A DNA stretch of 64,000 bases, from positions 659,464-723,463 of the forward strand of contig JODP01000002.1 in assembly GCA_000719025.1 (NCBI GenBank). The letters are read 5' to 3'. Under the pieces are notes generated by a model. That model searched no databases, was not told where the DNA came from, and worked only from the letters and a program-made list of their open reading frames with translations. Shown in pieces: positions 52,130-60,131 of this stretch. Origin of the DNA: Kineosporia aurantiaca JCM 3230 (lineage in GTDB: Bacteria > Actinomycetota > Actinomycetes > Actinomycetales > Kineosporiaceae). Position 1 is the first letter of the stretch. Each line of letters starts with the position of its first letter. The translations under genes were made by a program, and so were the position numbers.

Positions 52130-53148
52130 TTGGAGTCCGTCTTGCCGGTGCCGGTGCCGGTGGAGGTCGAGGCCGCGGAGGACGCGGCGATCGGCGGCAT
52201 GATCGCGTCGACCCCGCTGCCGAACCCGTACGACCCGTTCCCTCCGGCCAGCTGTTCGCTCAGTGCCAGCACGGCCGTCGCCACCCCCATCGCCGTCGAA
52301 CCGTCGTCCACCGTGGACACATCCTTGCTCACCGTGTCGTCGTCCCGGATCGAGCTGATCAGGCCGTCGGAGGCGGCCGAGGCCGGGCCGGTGGCCACCG
52401 TGCCGCTGCCGGTCGCGTCCAGCTTGGCGGCCAGGTTCACGTAGTCGGCCGCCGCGTCCGCGCTGACCGCGGGCGTGGCCGGGGCCTGCCCGGTGGCCTC
52501 GGGGTTGGCCGGGACGACGAACAGCACCCCGGTGGCCAGGCCGCTCAGCTTGTCGTCCACGTTGATCAGGCCGGCCGTGGACAGGTCCTTCAGCGCGGTC
52601 GCGGCGTCGGTCGAGCCGGCCCCGCTCAGCGTGGTGCCGACCGAGGAGACCACCGAGGTGGCCAGCACCTGGGCCAGCCGTTCGGGGCTGGTTCCGTCGG
52701 CCGGCACGTACCCGCCGGGCAGGTCCTTGGTCAGGTTGCTGAGCGCCCCGGTCCGGTCGGCCTCCTTGTCGGCGGCCGTCCAGTTGTCGGTGATCTTGAT
52801 CCGGCCGGTGACGCTGCCGCCGGCGGTGGCGACCGCGTCCTTCAGCGCGTCGGCCGCGTCGTCCTCCACCCCCGGCAGGGTGACGATGGCGACCGTTCGG
52901 CCGGACAGCGAGGAGCCGACCAGGGCCGGGGTGATCGCCTCGGCGAACTGGTCGCGGTGGGTGACCGCGGTGTTGGCCGTGGACAGCTGCGTACGCAGGT
53001 CCTCCTTGTCCGTGCGCAACTGGTTGACCTGCTCGGTCAGCGTCGAGCCGATCGAGTTCTGCAGTGGGCCGGCGCCCAGCACGATGCCCACGGCCAGGGC
53101 CAGGAACACCGAGATGAGGGAGACGAGGTGGTACCGGAAATCGATCAT
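52126..53148 (-). CDS. MctB-like copper transport/outer-envelope protein
   Basis: A 340-residue homologue of M. tuberculosis MctB (Rv1698), implicated in copper efflux. It begins MIDFRYHLVSLISVFLALAVGIVLGAG, a single N-terminal transmembrane helix that is nearly invariant, then a coiled-coil-like segment (LTEQVNQLRTDKEDLRTQLSTANTAV) and a large exported domain with alternating Ser/Ala/Thr/Gly (LSGRTVAIVTLPGVEDDAADAL and on). The C-terminus is Thr/Gly-rich. It overlaps the SteA gene by one base (ATGA), as in other actinobacteria. Confidence 0.9.
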   Translation of the reverse strand: MIDFRYHLVSLISVFLALAVGIVLGAGPLQNSIGSTLTEQVNQLRTDKEDLRTQLSTANTAVTHRDQFAEAITPALVGSSLSGRTVAIVTLPGVEDDAADALKDAVATAGGSVTGRIKITDNWTAADKEADRTGALSNLTKDLPGGYVPADGTSPERLAQVLATSVVSSVGTTLSGAGSTDAATALKDLSTAGLINVDDKLSGLATGVLFVVPANPEATGQAPATPAVSADAAADYVNLAAKLDATGSGTVATGPASAASDGLISSIRDDDTVSKDVSTVDDGSTAMGVATAVLALSEQLAGGNGSYGFGSGVDAIMPPIAASSAASTSTGTGTGKTDSK

Positions 53149-54395
53149 CAGCTGAGGAATCCCCGCCAGTTCTGGATCATCAAGGACTCGGGCGGCGGGT
53201 CGGTGAACCAGCTCCCCACCCAGGCGGTGAGGTCGTCCCAGCGCGCCCCGATCAAGGAGTAGAACGTCTGCCCGCCCTCGGTGGAGGCGAGCGCGACGCC
53301 GAGCGCGACCAGCCCGGCGGCGGCCAGGACGGCCAGCTGCCAGTTGCTGATCCGCTGCCGGTAGAGCCGGGACACGCCTTTCGCGTCGACCAGCTTGCTG
53401 CCGACCCGCAACCGGGTCAGGAACGTGCTGGCCATCCCCGCGCGGCCCTTGTCCAGGAACTCCACCAGGGTGACGTGGGTGCCGACGGCGACGATCAGCG
53501 AGGCGCCCTTGTCGTCGGACAGCAGCATCGCCACGTCCTCGCTGGTGCCGGTGGCCGGGAACACCACCGGGTCGACGCCGAGCTCGCGCACCCGGGCCAG
53601 ACCGGGGGCGTTGCCGTCCCGGTAGGCGTGCACCACGATCTCGGCGCCGCAGGTCAGCGCCTTGTCGGAGACCGAGTCCATGTCCCCGACGATCATCGCC
53701 GGGGTGTACCCCGCCTCCAGGATGGCGTCCGCCCCGCCGTCCACCCCGACCAGCACCGGGCGGTACTCGCGGATGTACGGGCGCAGCGTGGCCAGGTCTT
53801 CCTTGTAGTGGTACCCGCGCACCACGATCAGCGCCTGGCGGCCGTCGAAGGAGGTGCGCACGTCCGGCACCCCGACCCCGTCCAGCAGCAGGTCGCGTTC
53901 CTTCTTCAGGTACTCCATCGTGTTCGCGGCGAACGACTCGAGCTGGACGTTCAGCCCGGCCCGGGCATCGTCCATCGCCGCCGACACGGTGGCCGCGTCC
54001 TGCTTGGTCCCCCGGGCCACGACCTTGCCGTCGGCCCAGATCTCGTTGCCGTCGATCCGGATCCGGGTGCCCTCGGGGATCGCGGTGAGCACCGACTCAC
54101 CCACCCCGTCGATCAGCGGCACCCCGGCGGCCAGCAGGATCTGCGGGCCCAGGTTGGGGTACCGGCCGGAGATCGAGGCGGCCGCGTTGACCACCGCGGC
54201 CGGCTTCACCGCGACCAGCGCGTCGGCCGCCACCCGGTCGATGTCGGTGTGGTTGATGATCGCGATGTCACCCGGGCGCAGCCGCTTGGTCAGGTCTTTC
54301 GTGCGGCGGTCGACCCGGGCGGTGCCGTGCAGACCCGGGCCCTCCGCCGATTCCAGGCGGCGGCCACGAGACAGCGACGGCAACTTCACGCGCAC
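53148..54395 (-). CDS. SteA-like cytokinetic ring protein
   Basis: A 415-residue protein matching the actinobacterial SteA/Rv1697 family. The conserved beginning is GLHGTARVDRRTKDLTKRLRPGDIAIINHTDIDRVAADALVAVKPAAVVNAAASISGRYPNLGP. A thiamine-pyrophosphokinase-like middle follows (VLVGVDGGADAILEAGYTPAMIVGDMDSVSDKAL), and a C-terminal transmembrane helix near 375-395 (LAVLAAAGLVALGVALAS). In Corynebacterium SteA works with SteB in septation. GTG start. Directly upstream of mctB with overlapping codons. Confidence 0.88.
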   Translation of the reverse strand: MRVKLPSLSRGRRLESAEGPGLHGTARVDRRTKDLTKRLRPGDIAIINHTDIDRVAADALVAVKPAAVVNAAASISGRYPNLGPQILLAAGVPLIDGVGESVLTAIPEGTRIRIDGNEIWADGKVVARGTKQDAATVSAAMDDARAGLNVQLESFAANTMEYLKKERDLLLDGVGVPDVRTSFDGRQALIVVRGYHYKEDLATLRPYIREYRPVLVGVDGGADAILEAGYTPAMIVGDMDSVSDKALTCGAEIVVHAYRDGNAPGLARVRELGVDPVVFPATGTSEDVAMLLSDDKGASLIVAVGTHVTLVEFLDKGRAGMASTFLTRLRVGSKLVDAKGVSRLYRQRISNWQLAVLAAAGLVALGVALASTEGGQTFYSLIGARWDDLTAWVGSWFTDPPPESLMIQNWRGFLS

Positions 54396-54462
54396 GATCG
54401 TGCCATGTCCGAACCGGTGCTTTGACCGTGGATGGTTCCGGACGACAACGATTGGGAACCGA

Positions 54463-56274
54463 TCAGACCAGCTGGCGGTCGGCCTCGGCCATCTGCAGCA
54501 GCTCCTCGGCGTGCGCCTGCGCGCTGCCGGACTCCTCCAGACCGCCGAGCATCCGGGCCAGTTCGCGGATCCGGCCCTCGGTGTCCAGCGTGTGCACGCC
54601 GCTGCTGGTCACCTCGCCGGTGTTCGCCTTACGGACCAGCAGGTGCTGGTCGGCGAAGGCCGCGACCTGCGGCAGGTGGGTGACCACCAGCACCTGGCTG
54701 TTACGGGCCAGGCGGGCCAGGCGGCGGCCGATGCCGAGCGCGGCCTTGCCGCCCACGCCCGAGTCGACCTCGTCGAAGACGAAGGTGGGCACCGGGTCGA
54801 CCGCACCCAGCACGACCTCCAGGCCGAGCATCACCCGGGAGAGCTCACCGCCCGAGGCACCCTTGCCGAGCGGCCGGGGGGAGGCGCCCGGGTGCGGTGC
54901 CAGGAGCATCTCGGTCTCGTCGGCGCCGTCCGGGCCGAACGCCACCGGCGGGCCCTGGCCGAGCATCGTCGCGGTGTCCCCGGCCGGGTCGGTCAGGTCG
55001 ATCAGGTCCGGAACCGCCTCCGGCTCCAGCCGCAGCCCGTTCTCCTCGTCCAGCCGCTGAGTGACCTCGACGAAGAGCCGGGAGCCGACCATCGACAGCT
55101 CCTGCAGCTCCGCCGTCACTGCCTTGGCCAGCCGGGCCGCGGCCGAGCGCCGGGCCTTGGTCAGGGTGACCGCCAGCCGGGCCAGGGTGGAGCGCAGCTC
55201 GGCCACCTTGGCCGCCAGCTCGTCCACCGCCTGCTCGTCGTTGTCCAGCTCCAGCAGCCGCACCGAGGCCTGCTGGGCCCAGGCCAGCGTCGCGTCCACG
55301 TCCTCGCCGTAACCCCGGACCAGGTGGCTGAGCGTGGCCCGGCGGTCCTCCACCGCGGCCAGGCGGGCCGGGTCGGCCTCCACCCCAGCGGCGTACGACG
55401 CGCACTCGGTGGCCAGATCGTCCACCAGATAGCCGATCTCCGCCGCGCGCCGGGCCAGGTCACCCAGCGCCGGATCGTTCACCGAGCCGCCCTCAAGGGC
55501 CCGCCGCACCTGGTTCATCAGCGCCGCGACGGCCAGGCCGCTGCCCTCCGACTCACCGGACAGCGCCTCGTTGGCGGTGGCCGCCGCCTGCTGCAGCCCC
55601 TCGGCGTGCGACAGCCGCTGCGACTCGGCCTTGAGCTCGTGGTCCTCCCCGGCCTGCGGGGCGACCTTCTCGATCTCCTCCAGCCCGGCCCGCAGCCGCT
55701 CGGCCTCGGCCGCGCGCTCGGCGAACTGCTGAACGATCTCCTGGTGCTTCTTCTCGGTCTTGCGCAGCTCGTTGTAGGTCTTGCGATAGGCCGCCAGGGC
55801 CTTGGCCACGGCCGGCCCGCCGAACCGGTCGAGCGACTCGCGCTGCTTGGTCGCCGACTGCAGCCGGATCTGGTCGCTCTGCCCGTGCACCGCGACCAGG
55901 TCACCGGCCATCTCGGTGAGCACCCCGACCGAGACCGAACGCCCACCCAGGTGCGCCCGCGAGCGTCCTTCCGAGGAGACCGTTCGGGCGATCACCAGCG
56001 TGTCGCCGTCGTCCAGCTCCGCCCCGGCCTCGGTCGCCCGGGCCCGGGCCGGGCTCTTCGGGTCGAGCGTGAGCCGCCCCTCGACCAGCGCGGTCTGGTA
56101 GCCCTCGCGCACCGCCCCGGCGTCGGAACGACCGCCCATGAGCAGGCCGAGGCCGGTCACGACCATAGTTTTACCCGCGCCCGTCTCACCCGTGACGACG
56201 GTCAGGCCGGGGCCGAATTCCAGCACCGCGTCGTCGATCACGCCGAGACCGCGCAGGTGCATCTCCTGAAGCAC
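54463..56274 (-). CDS. recN: DNA repair protein RecN
   Basis: SMC-like ATPase of recombinational DNA repair. 603 residues: EMHLRGLGVIDDAVLEFGPGLTVVTGETGAGKTMVVTGL (Walker A), long coiled coils with a short tip region (about 170-380), then the C-terminal head GKGASGGELSRVMLGLEVV (signature), FVFDEVDSGVGGKAA (Walker B) and VLVVTHLPQVAAFADQHL. GTG at 56274 gives the normal N-terminus; the upstream extension of the frame runs into nadK. SOS control is possible but I see no SOS box in the ten-base gap. Confidence 0.95.
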   Translation of the reverse strand: MLQEMHLRGLGVIDDAVLEFGPGLTVVTGETGAGKTMVVTGLGLLMGGRSDAGAVREGYQTALVEGRLTLDPKSPARARATEAGAELDDGDTLVIARTVSSEGRSRAHLGGRSVSVGVLTEMAGDLVAVHGQSDQIRLQSATKQRESLDRFGGPAVAKALAAYRKTYNELRKTEKKHQEIVQQFAERAAEAERLRAGLEEIEKVAPQAGEDHELKAESQRLSHAEGLQQAAATANEALSGESEGSGLAVAALMNQVRRALEGGSVNDPALGDLARRAAEIGYLVDDLATECASYAAGVEADPARLAAVEDRRATLSHLVRGYGEDVDATLAWAQQASVRLLELDNDEQAVDELAAKVAELRSTLARLAVTLTKARRSAAARLAKAVTAELQELSMVGSRLFVEVTQRLDEENGLRLEPEAVPDLIDLTDPAGDTATMLGQGPPVAFGPDGADETEMLLAPHPGASPRPLGKGASGGELSRVMLGLEVVLGAVDPVPTFVFDEVDSGVGGKAALGIGRRLARLARNSQVLVVTHLPQVAAFADQHLLVRKANTGEVTSSGVHTLDTEGRIRELARMLGGLEESGSAQAHAEELLQMAEADRQLV

Positions 56275-56284
56275 GTCGACGACT

Positions 56285-57352
56285 CTAGGGCAGTTCTCCG
56301 ACCCCCGGCGAGACCGAGGGCCCGGATCCGCTCTTCGAAACGGTGTTCGAAGGATATTCCGGACTTTTTGCCGGACTTTCCGACGAATCGTCGACCGTTC
56401 GGGTCCGGGTCGACTCCCCCCAACTGGCCGCCAGCGCGTCCTGCCCCCGCAGTGCGCGTCCCCGCCAGCCGTGCACCGGCAGCCCGAACTTGGCCACCAG
56501 GCGGTCGGTGAACGGGGGTCGGGCCAAGCGCGCCAGGCGCACCGGGATGGCCGAGCGCCGGACCTCCACCCGGGCTCCGGACGGCAGATCCATGCTGCGA
56601 CGCCCGTCGCACCAGAGCATCGCCCGGCCCGGCGCGTCCGGCACCAGCTCGACCGCGGGCACCGCGTTCGGCGCCACCACCATCGGCCGGGCGAACAACG
56701 CATGCGCGCTCAGCGGGGCGATCAGCATCGCCTCGACCTCGGGCCAGACGATCGGGCCGCCGGCCGAGAAGGCGTAGGCCGTGGACCCGGTCGGGGTCGC
56801 CATCACCACCCCGTCACAACCGAACTCGGTGACCGGCCGGCCGTCGACCTCGATCACCACCTCGATCATCCGCTCCCGGTTGGCCTTCTCCACCGAGGCC
56901 TCGTTCACTGCCCACATCTCGGCGATCCGCTCGCCCTCGTGGTGCACGGTGACGTCCAGCGTCATGCGTTCCTCGACCTCGTAGTCCCGGGCCGCGATCC
57001 GCTGCACCGTGTAGGCCAGGTCGTCGCGCTCGGACTCGGCCAGGAAGCCGACGTGCCCCAGGTTCACCCCGAGCAGCGGCGCCGCATGCCCGCGGACCAG
57101 CTCGGCGCTGCGCAGGATGGTCCCGTCGCCGCCGAGCACGATCACCAGCTCGACCGCGTCCAGCGGGTCCTGCGAGCCGGCCGGGTGCAGCAGCTCCATC
57201 GTCCGCTCGGTCAGGCCCTCGGCGTCGCTCGGCATCACGATCGGCTTGATCCCGGCCGCGACCAGGAGCTGCACCAGTTCCTCGGCGGCGACCACGGCGG
57301 ACTCTCGGCCGGTGTGGGCCAGGACGAGCACCCGTCGGTCGGGTGTGCTCAT
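56285..57352 (-). CDS. nadK: NAD kinase
   Basis: Phosphorylates NAD to NADP (ppnK). 355 residues: RRVLVLAHTGRESAV, ELVIVLGGDGTILRSAELVR (GGDGT), GVNLGHVGFLAESE, NEASVEKANRERMIEV and VVMATPTGSTAYAFSAGGPIVWPEV. The normal enzyme ends near VRLARLARPPFTDRLVAKFGLPVHGWRG. Here about 50 extra residues follow, rich in Ser and Pro (DDSSESPAKSPEYPSNT and on), probably disordered. ATG at 57352 has GGAG upstream. Orthologue of Rv1695. Confidence 0.95.
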   Translation of the reverse strand: MSTPDRRVLVLAHTGRESAVVAAEELVQLLVAAGIKPIVMPSDAEGLTERTMELLHPAGSQDPLDAVELVIVLGGDGTILRSAELVRGHAAPLLGVNLGHVGFLAESERDDLAYTVQRIAARDYEVEERMTLDVTVHHEGERIAEMWAVNEASVEKANRERMIEVVIEVDGRPVTEFGCDGVVMATPTGSTAYAFSAGGPIVWPEVEAMLIAPLSAHALFARPMVVAPNAVPAVELVPDAPGRAMLWCDGRRSMDLPSGARVEVRRSAIPVRLARLARPPFTDRLVAKFGLPVHGWRGRALRGQDALAASWGESTRTRTVDDSSESPAKSPEYPSNTVSKSGSGPSVSPGVGELP

Positions 57353-57386
57353 GAAGCTCCCTCGGTTGGCACGGTGGGTGCGAGGC

Positions 57387-58187
57387 TCAGGCCGGACCCT
57401 GGGCGATCGCGGTGTCCAGGTCGGCGGGTTCCAGAGGCGGCGCGTCGGCGTGCAGCCAGAGAAAGTATTCGACGTTCCCGCTCGGGCCGGGCAGCGGACT
57501 CGCCACCACACCCCGAACTCCGCGGCCCAACTCGAACGCGGCGTGGGCGACGGTGCGCACGGCGTCGGCCCGGATCAGCGGATCGCGCACGACCCCGCCT
57601 GACCCCAGCCGCTCCCGCCCGACCTCGAACTGCGGTTTCACCATCAGCAAGAGATCGGTGTCGGGGGCAGTACAGCCGATCAGCGCGGGCAGCACCAGAC
57701 GTAGCGAGATGAACGACAGGTCACCCACGACCAACGACGGCGCGGGAGCAACCTGTTCGGGCTGGAGTTCGCGGATGTTGGTGCGGTCGAGCACGGTGAC
57801 GCGCGGATCCTGCTGCAACGCCCAGACCAACTGCCCGTAACCAACGTCCACTGCTACTACGTGTTCGGCACCGCGACGGAGCAAGACGTCGGTGAAGCCA
57901 CCGGTACTTGCCCCCGCATCGAGGCAGCGCCGTCCCGTCACCTTCAAATCCGTGAAGTGATCCAACGCACCAGCGAGCTTGTGCCCGCCGCGGCTGGCGT
58001 ACCCCGGATCAGAGTCGTCTTCCTTGACGACGATCGCGACCGCCGGATCCACCTGTGTGGCGGCCTTGGTGGCGACCGTACCGGTCACCGTCACCCGACC
58101 GTCCTGAATGAGTTGCTGGGCGGCCTCGCGGGAGCGCGCCAGTCGCCGCCGTACAAGTTCCGCGTCCAGACGTCGTAACCGTGGCAT
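57387..58187 (-). CDS. tlyA: TlyA family rRNA 2'-O-methyltransferase
   Basis: A 266-residue S4-domain methyltransferase. The S4 part (RRLDAELVRRRLARSREAAQQLIQDGRVTVTG) binds RNA; the FtsJ-type Rossmann domain has RCLDAGASTGGFTDVLLRRGA and VAVDVGYGQLVW, VVGDLSFISLRLVLPAL and LLLMVKPQFEVGRERLG, carrying the K-D-K-type catalytic set. TlyA methylates 16S and 23S rRNA and in mycobacteria is needed for capreomycin sensitivity. The ATG lies next to the stop of the small upstream gene. Orthologue of Rv1694. Confidence 0.95.
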   Translation of the reverse strand: MPRLRRLDAELVRRRLARSREAAQQLIQDGRVTVTGTVATKAATQVDPAVAIVVKEDDSDPGYASRGGHKLAGALDHFTDLKVTGRRCLDAGASTGGFTDVLLRRGAEHVVAVDVGYGQLVWALQQDPRVTVLDRTNIRELQPEQVAPAPSLVVGDLSFISLRLVLPALIGCTAPDTDLLLMVKPQFEVGRERLGSGGVVRDPLIRADAVRTVAHAAFELGRGVRGVVASPLPGPSGNVEYFLWLHADAPPLEPADLDTAIAQGPA

Positions 58188-58448
58188 TTAGCTCTCGACG
58201 TCCGCGAGCCGGTCCTGCAACGTCTGGTGCGCGGACTCGTAGGCCTCGAGCTGATAGTCGAGCTCGGCGCCGAAGGTGTCCGAAATCAGTTCCATTGCCT
58301 CGTCGACCGCTTGGTCACCGGTCACCGGGGGTTTCGGTGCAGTAATGGGTGACGCTGGTGAGCCGCCGGTTTCGGGGGTGGACGGAACCTCTTCGTCATT
58401 GAGGGCGGCTATCGCGGCCGAGGGCGCGAACGGGTCTTCACTCGTCAC
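58188..58448 (-). CDS. Small acidic hypothetical protein
   Basis: An 86-residue protein of unknown function. The first 45 residues are low in complexity and acidic/Pro-rich (SEDPFAPSAAIAALNDEEVPSTPE), followed by a likely helical part (AVDEAMELISDTFGAELDYQLEAYESAHQTLQDRLADVES). GTG at 58448 is supported by GGAGG seven bases upstream. Sits between the HAD gene and tlyA, the place of the small Rv1693 protein in M. tuberculosis, so it is probably its counterpart. Confidence 0.75.
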   Translation of the reverse strand: MTSEDPFAPSAAIAALNDEEVPSTPETGGSPASPITAPKPPVTGDQAVDEAMELISDTFGAELDYQLEAYESAHQTLQDRLADVES

Positions 58449-58526
58449 GCGACGGCCTCCGAAATCTGTGGTCTGCACTGCACGGTCTGCACTGCCCGGT
58501 CGAACCCAACCTGGCTGCACCGAACG

Positions 58527-59576
58527 CTACCGGCCCCACGGCCCGTCCTTCTCCAAGGCGTACAGCGCATCGAGCAGGGCGTCGGACTTGGCGACCTCGT
58601 CGTACCGATCCCGGTACGTCCAAGCAGCCACACAGCCGGCCCGCAGCAGGTCCAGAGGGTCGGAACCGGCCTCGGTCACGATCACCGCGCCCTTCCCGAC
58701 CCGCACCCGGGACTCACCGACCGTCACCAGATCGCCGTGGACGACCGGTCCGGGGTGGGCCTCCAGCAGGCCGTTGAGGTCACGAGCGATCAAGTGGGGA
58801 CGCACGTCAGCCGTCGCGGAGATCAGGTCACCCGCGCGGTGGACCCCGGTGAGCACGATCATCCCGACCATCCCGGCGGCCCGGGCGCCCTCGAGATCGG
58901 TGTCCAGCCGGTCGCCGACCACCATCGTCCTCTTGCTCCCGTACCGCGTCGCCGCCTCGCGGAACAGCGTGGGCTGGGGCTTGCCGGCCACCTCGGGCTG
59001 CACCTTCGTGGCGGTGATCACCGCGTCCACCATCGTGCCGTTGCCCGGAGCCGGCCCGTACGGGGTGGGTACCGTCGCGTCCATGTTGGTGGCGATCCAG
59101 GGCAGCCCGGCGCGGACCGCCCGGGTGCCCTCGACCAGCAGGTTCCAGTTGATGTCGGGAGTGAAGCCCTGAACCACGGCGACCGGTTCGTCGTCCATCG
59201 AGCCGACCGGCTTCAGCCCGGCCTCCTCCAGCGCCTCGTACAGTCCGACGCCCCCGACGACCAGCACCGGCGAACCCGCCGGAAGCCGCTGGGCGAACAA
59301 CGCGGAAGCCGCCTGGGCCGAGTTCACCACGTCGTCGTCGGCCGCCTGTACGCCGAGTTCCCGCAGGTGCGCGGCGACCACCCGCGGCGGGCGGGAGGCG
59401 TTGTTGGTGACGAAAGCGGTGCGCATCCCGGCCTCGCGGACCCGGGTCAGCGCCTCAGGGGCGCCCGGCACCGCCTTCGGGCCGATGTAGACGACCCCGT
59501 CGAGGTCGAGCAGGACGGTGTCGAACTCGGCGGACGGCGCGCGCTCGAGCCCGATCAGCGTGGAGGAAGAACTCAC
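58527..59576 (-). CDS. HAD-IIA family hydrolase (NagD-like)
   Basis: A 349-residue phosphatase of the HAD superfamily IIA. It has motif I DTVLLDLDGVVYIGPKAVPGA with the two catalytic Asp, VTNNASRPPRVVAAHLRELG (motif II), a NagD-type cap and the motif III/IV RTMVVGDRLDTDLEGARAAGMVGMIVLTG, then an extra C-terminal part of about 80 residues. It should dephosphorylate a small phosphomonoester; the substrate is unknown. The GTG overlaps the stop of the acidic upstream gene. Orthologue of Rv1692 by order. Confidence 0.92.
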   Translation of the reverse strand: MSSSSTLIGLERAPSAEFDTVLLDLDGVVYIGPKAVPGAPEALTRVREAGMRTAFVTNNASRPPRVVAAHLRELGVQAADDDVVNSAQAASALFAQRLPAGSPVLVVGGVGLYEALEEAGLKPVGSMDDEPVAVVQGFTPDINWNLLVEGTRAVRAGLPWIATNMDATVPTPYGPAPGNGTMVDAVITATKVQPEVAGKPQPTLFREAATRYGSKRTMVVGDRLDTDLEGARAAGMVGMIVLTGVHRAGDLISATADVRPHLIARDLNGLLEAHPGPVVHGDLVTVGESRVRVGKGAVIVTEAGSDPLDLLRAGCVAAWTYRDRYDEVAKSDALLDALYALEKDGPWGR

Positions 59577-60028
59577 GGGACGTCACCGTAGTCGTCCACC
59601 GCCATCAGGGTGTCCTCGACCTCCACGACATCCGGCTCGACGTCCGGACCGGACGGGTCGATCATCATCCCCTCGTCCTCGGAGTCGATCAGGGCCGGCC
59701 GGTACACCGGGTCCGGATCGACGCCGTCGATCAGGTCGATCTCGTCGCCGTCACCCCGGTAGAGACCTTCGTGCGGAACTGGGGACGCCGGCGGCGAGTC
59801 GTTCCCGAAGCTCGCCTCGGGCGTCGGGTCACCGAGGATCAGGGTGTGCCGCTCGGGCCCGGTCCCGGACCCGTCGTCCGGGCCGTCGAGGCGGTCGCTC
59901 TCGTCGGTACTCGCCCCGGTGATCAGCTCGAGGCTGTCGACCTCGTTGCCGTCCGGGTCGCCCGAGCCGCCCGGGTTACCCGAGCCGCCCGGGTCGCCGG
60001 AGCCGTCCTCGTCCGTGGACATGACCAT
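59573..60028 (-). CDS. Acidic, probably disordered hypothetical protein
   Basis: A 151-residue protein, very acidic and rich in Gly, Asp and Pro (DGSGDPGGSGNPGGSGDPDG near the start; VEPDVVEVEDTLMAVDDYGDVP at the end). It is predicted to be disordered with short hydrophobic patches (HTLILGDPTPEAS, YRPALIDSEDEG). ATG at 60028 has GGAGGA six bases upstream; an ATG two codons later is possible. Coupled to the HAD gene by a four-base overlap. I recognise no family. Confidence 0.7.
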   Translation of the reverse strand: MVMSTDEDGSGDPGGSGNPGGSGDPDGNEVDSLELITGASTDESDRLDGPDDGSGTGPERHTLILGDPTPEASFGNDSPPASPVPHEGLYRGDGDEIDLIDGVDPDPVYRPALIDSEDEGMMIDPSGPDVEPDVVEVEDTLMAVDDYGDVP

Positions 60029-60131
60029 GGCCGTCCTCCATCCGTGGAGGCACCGGCATCGCCTGCGGCCGGGTGGCGTCCTGCCACCCGGCCCCGGCAG
60101 TGGTGACTTCGGTCCGGATCACGGACCCGGG

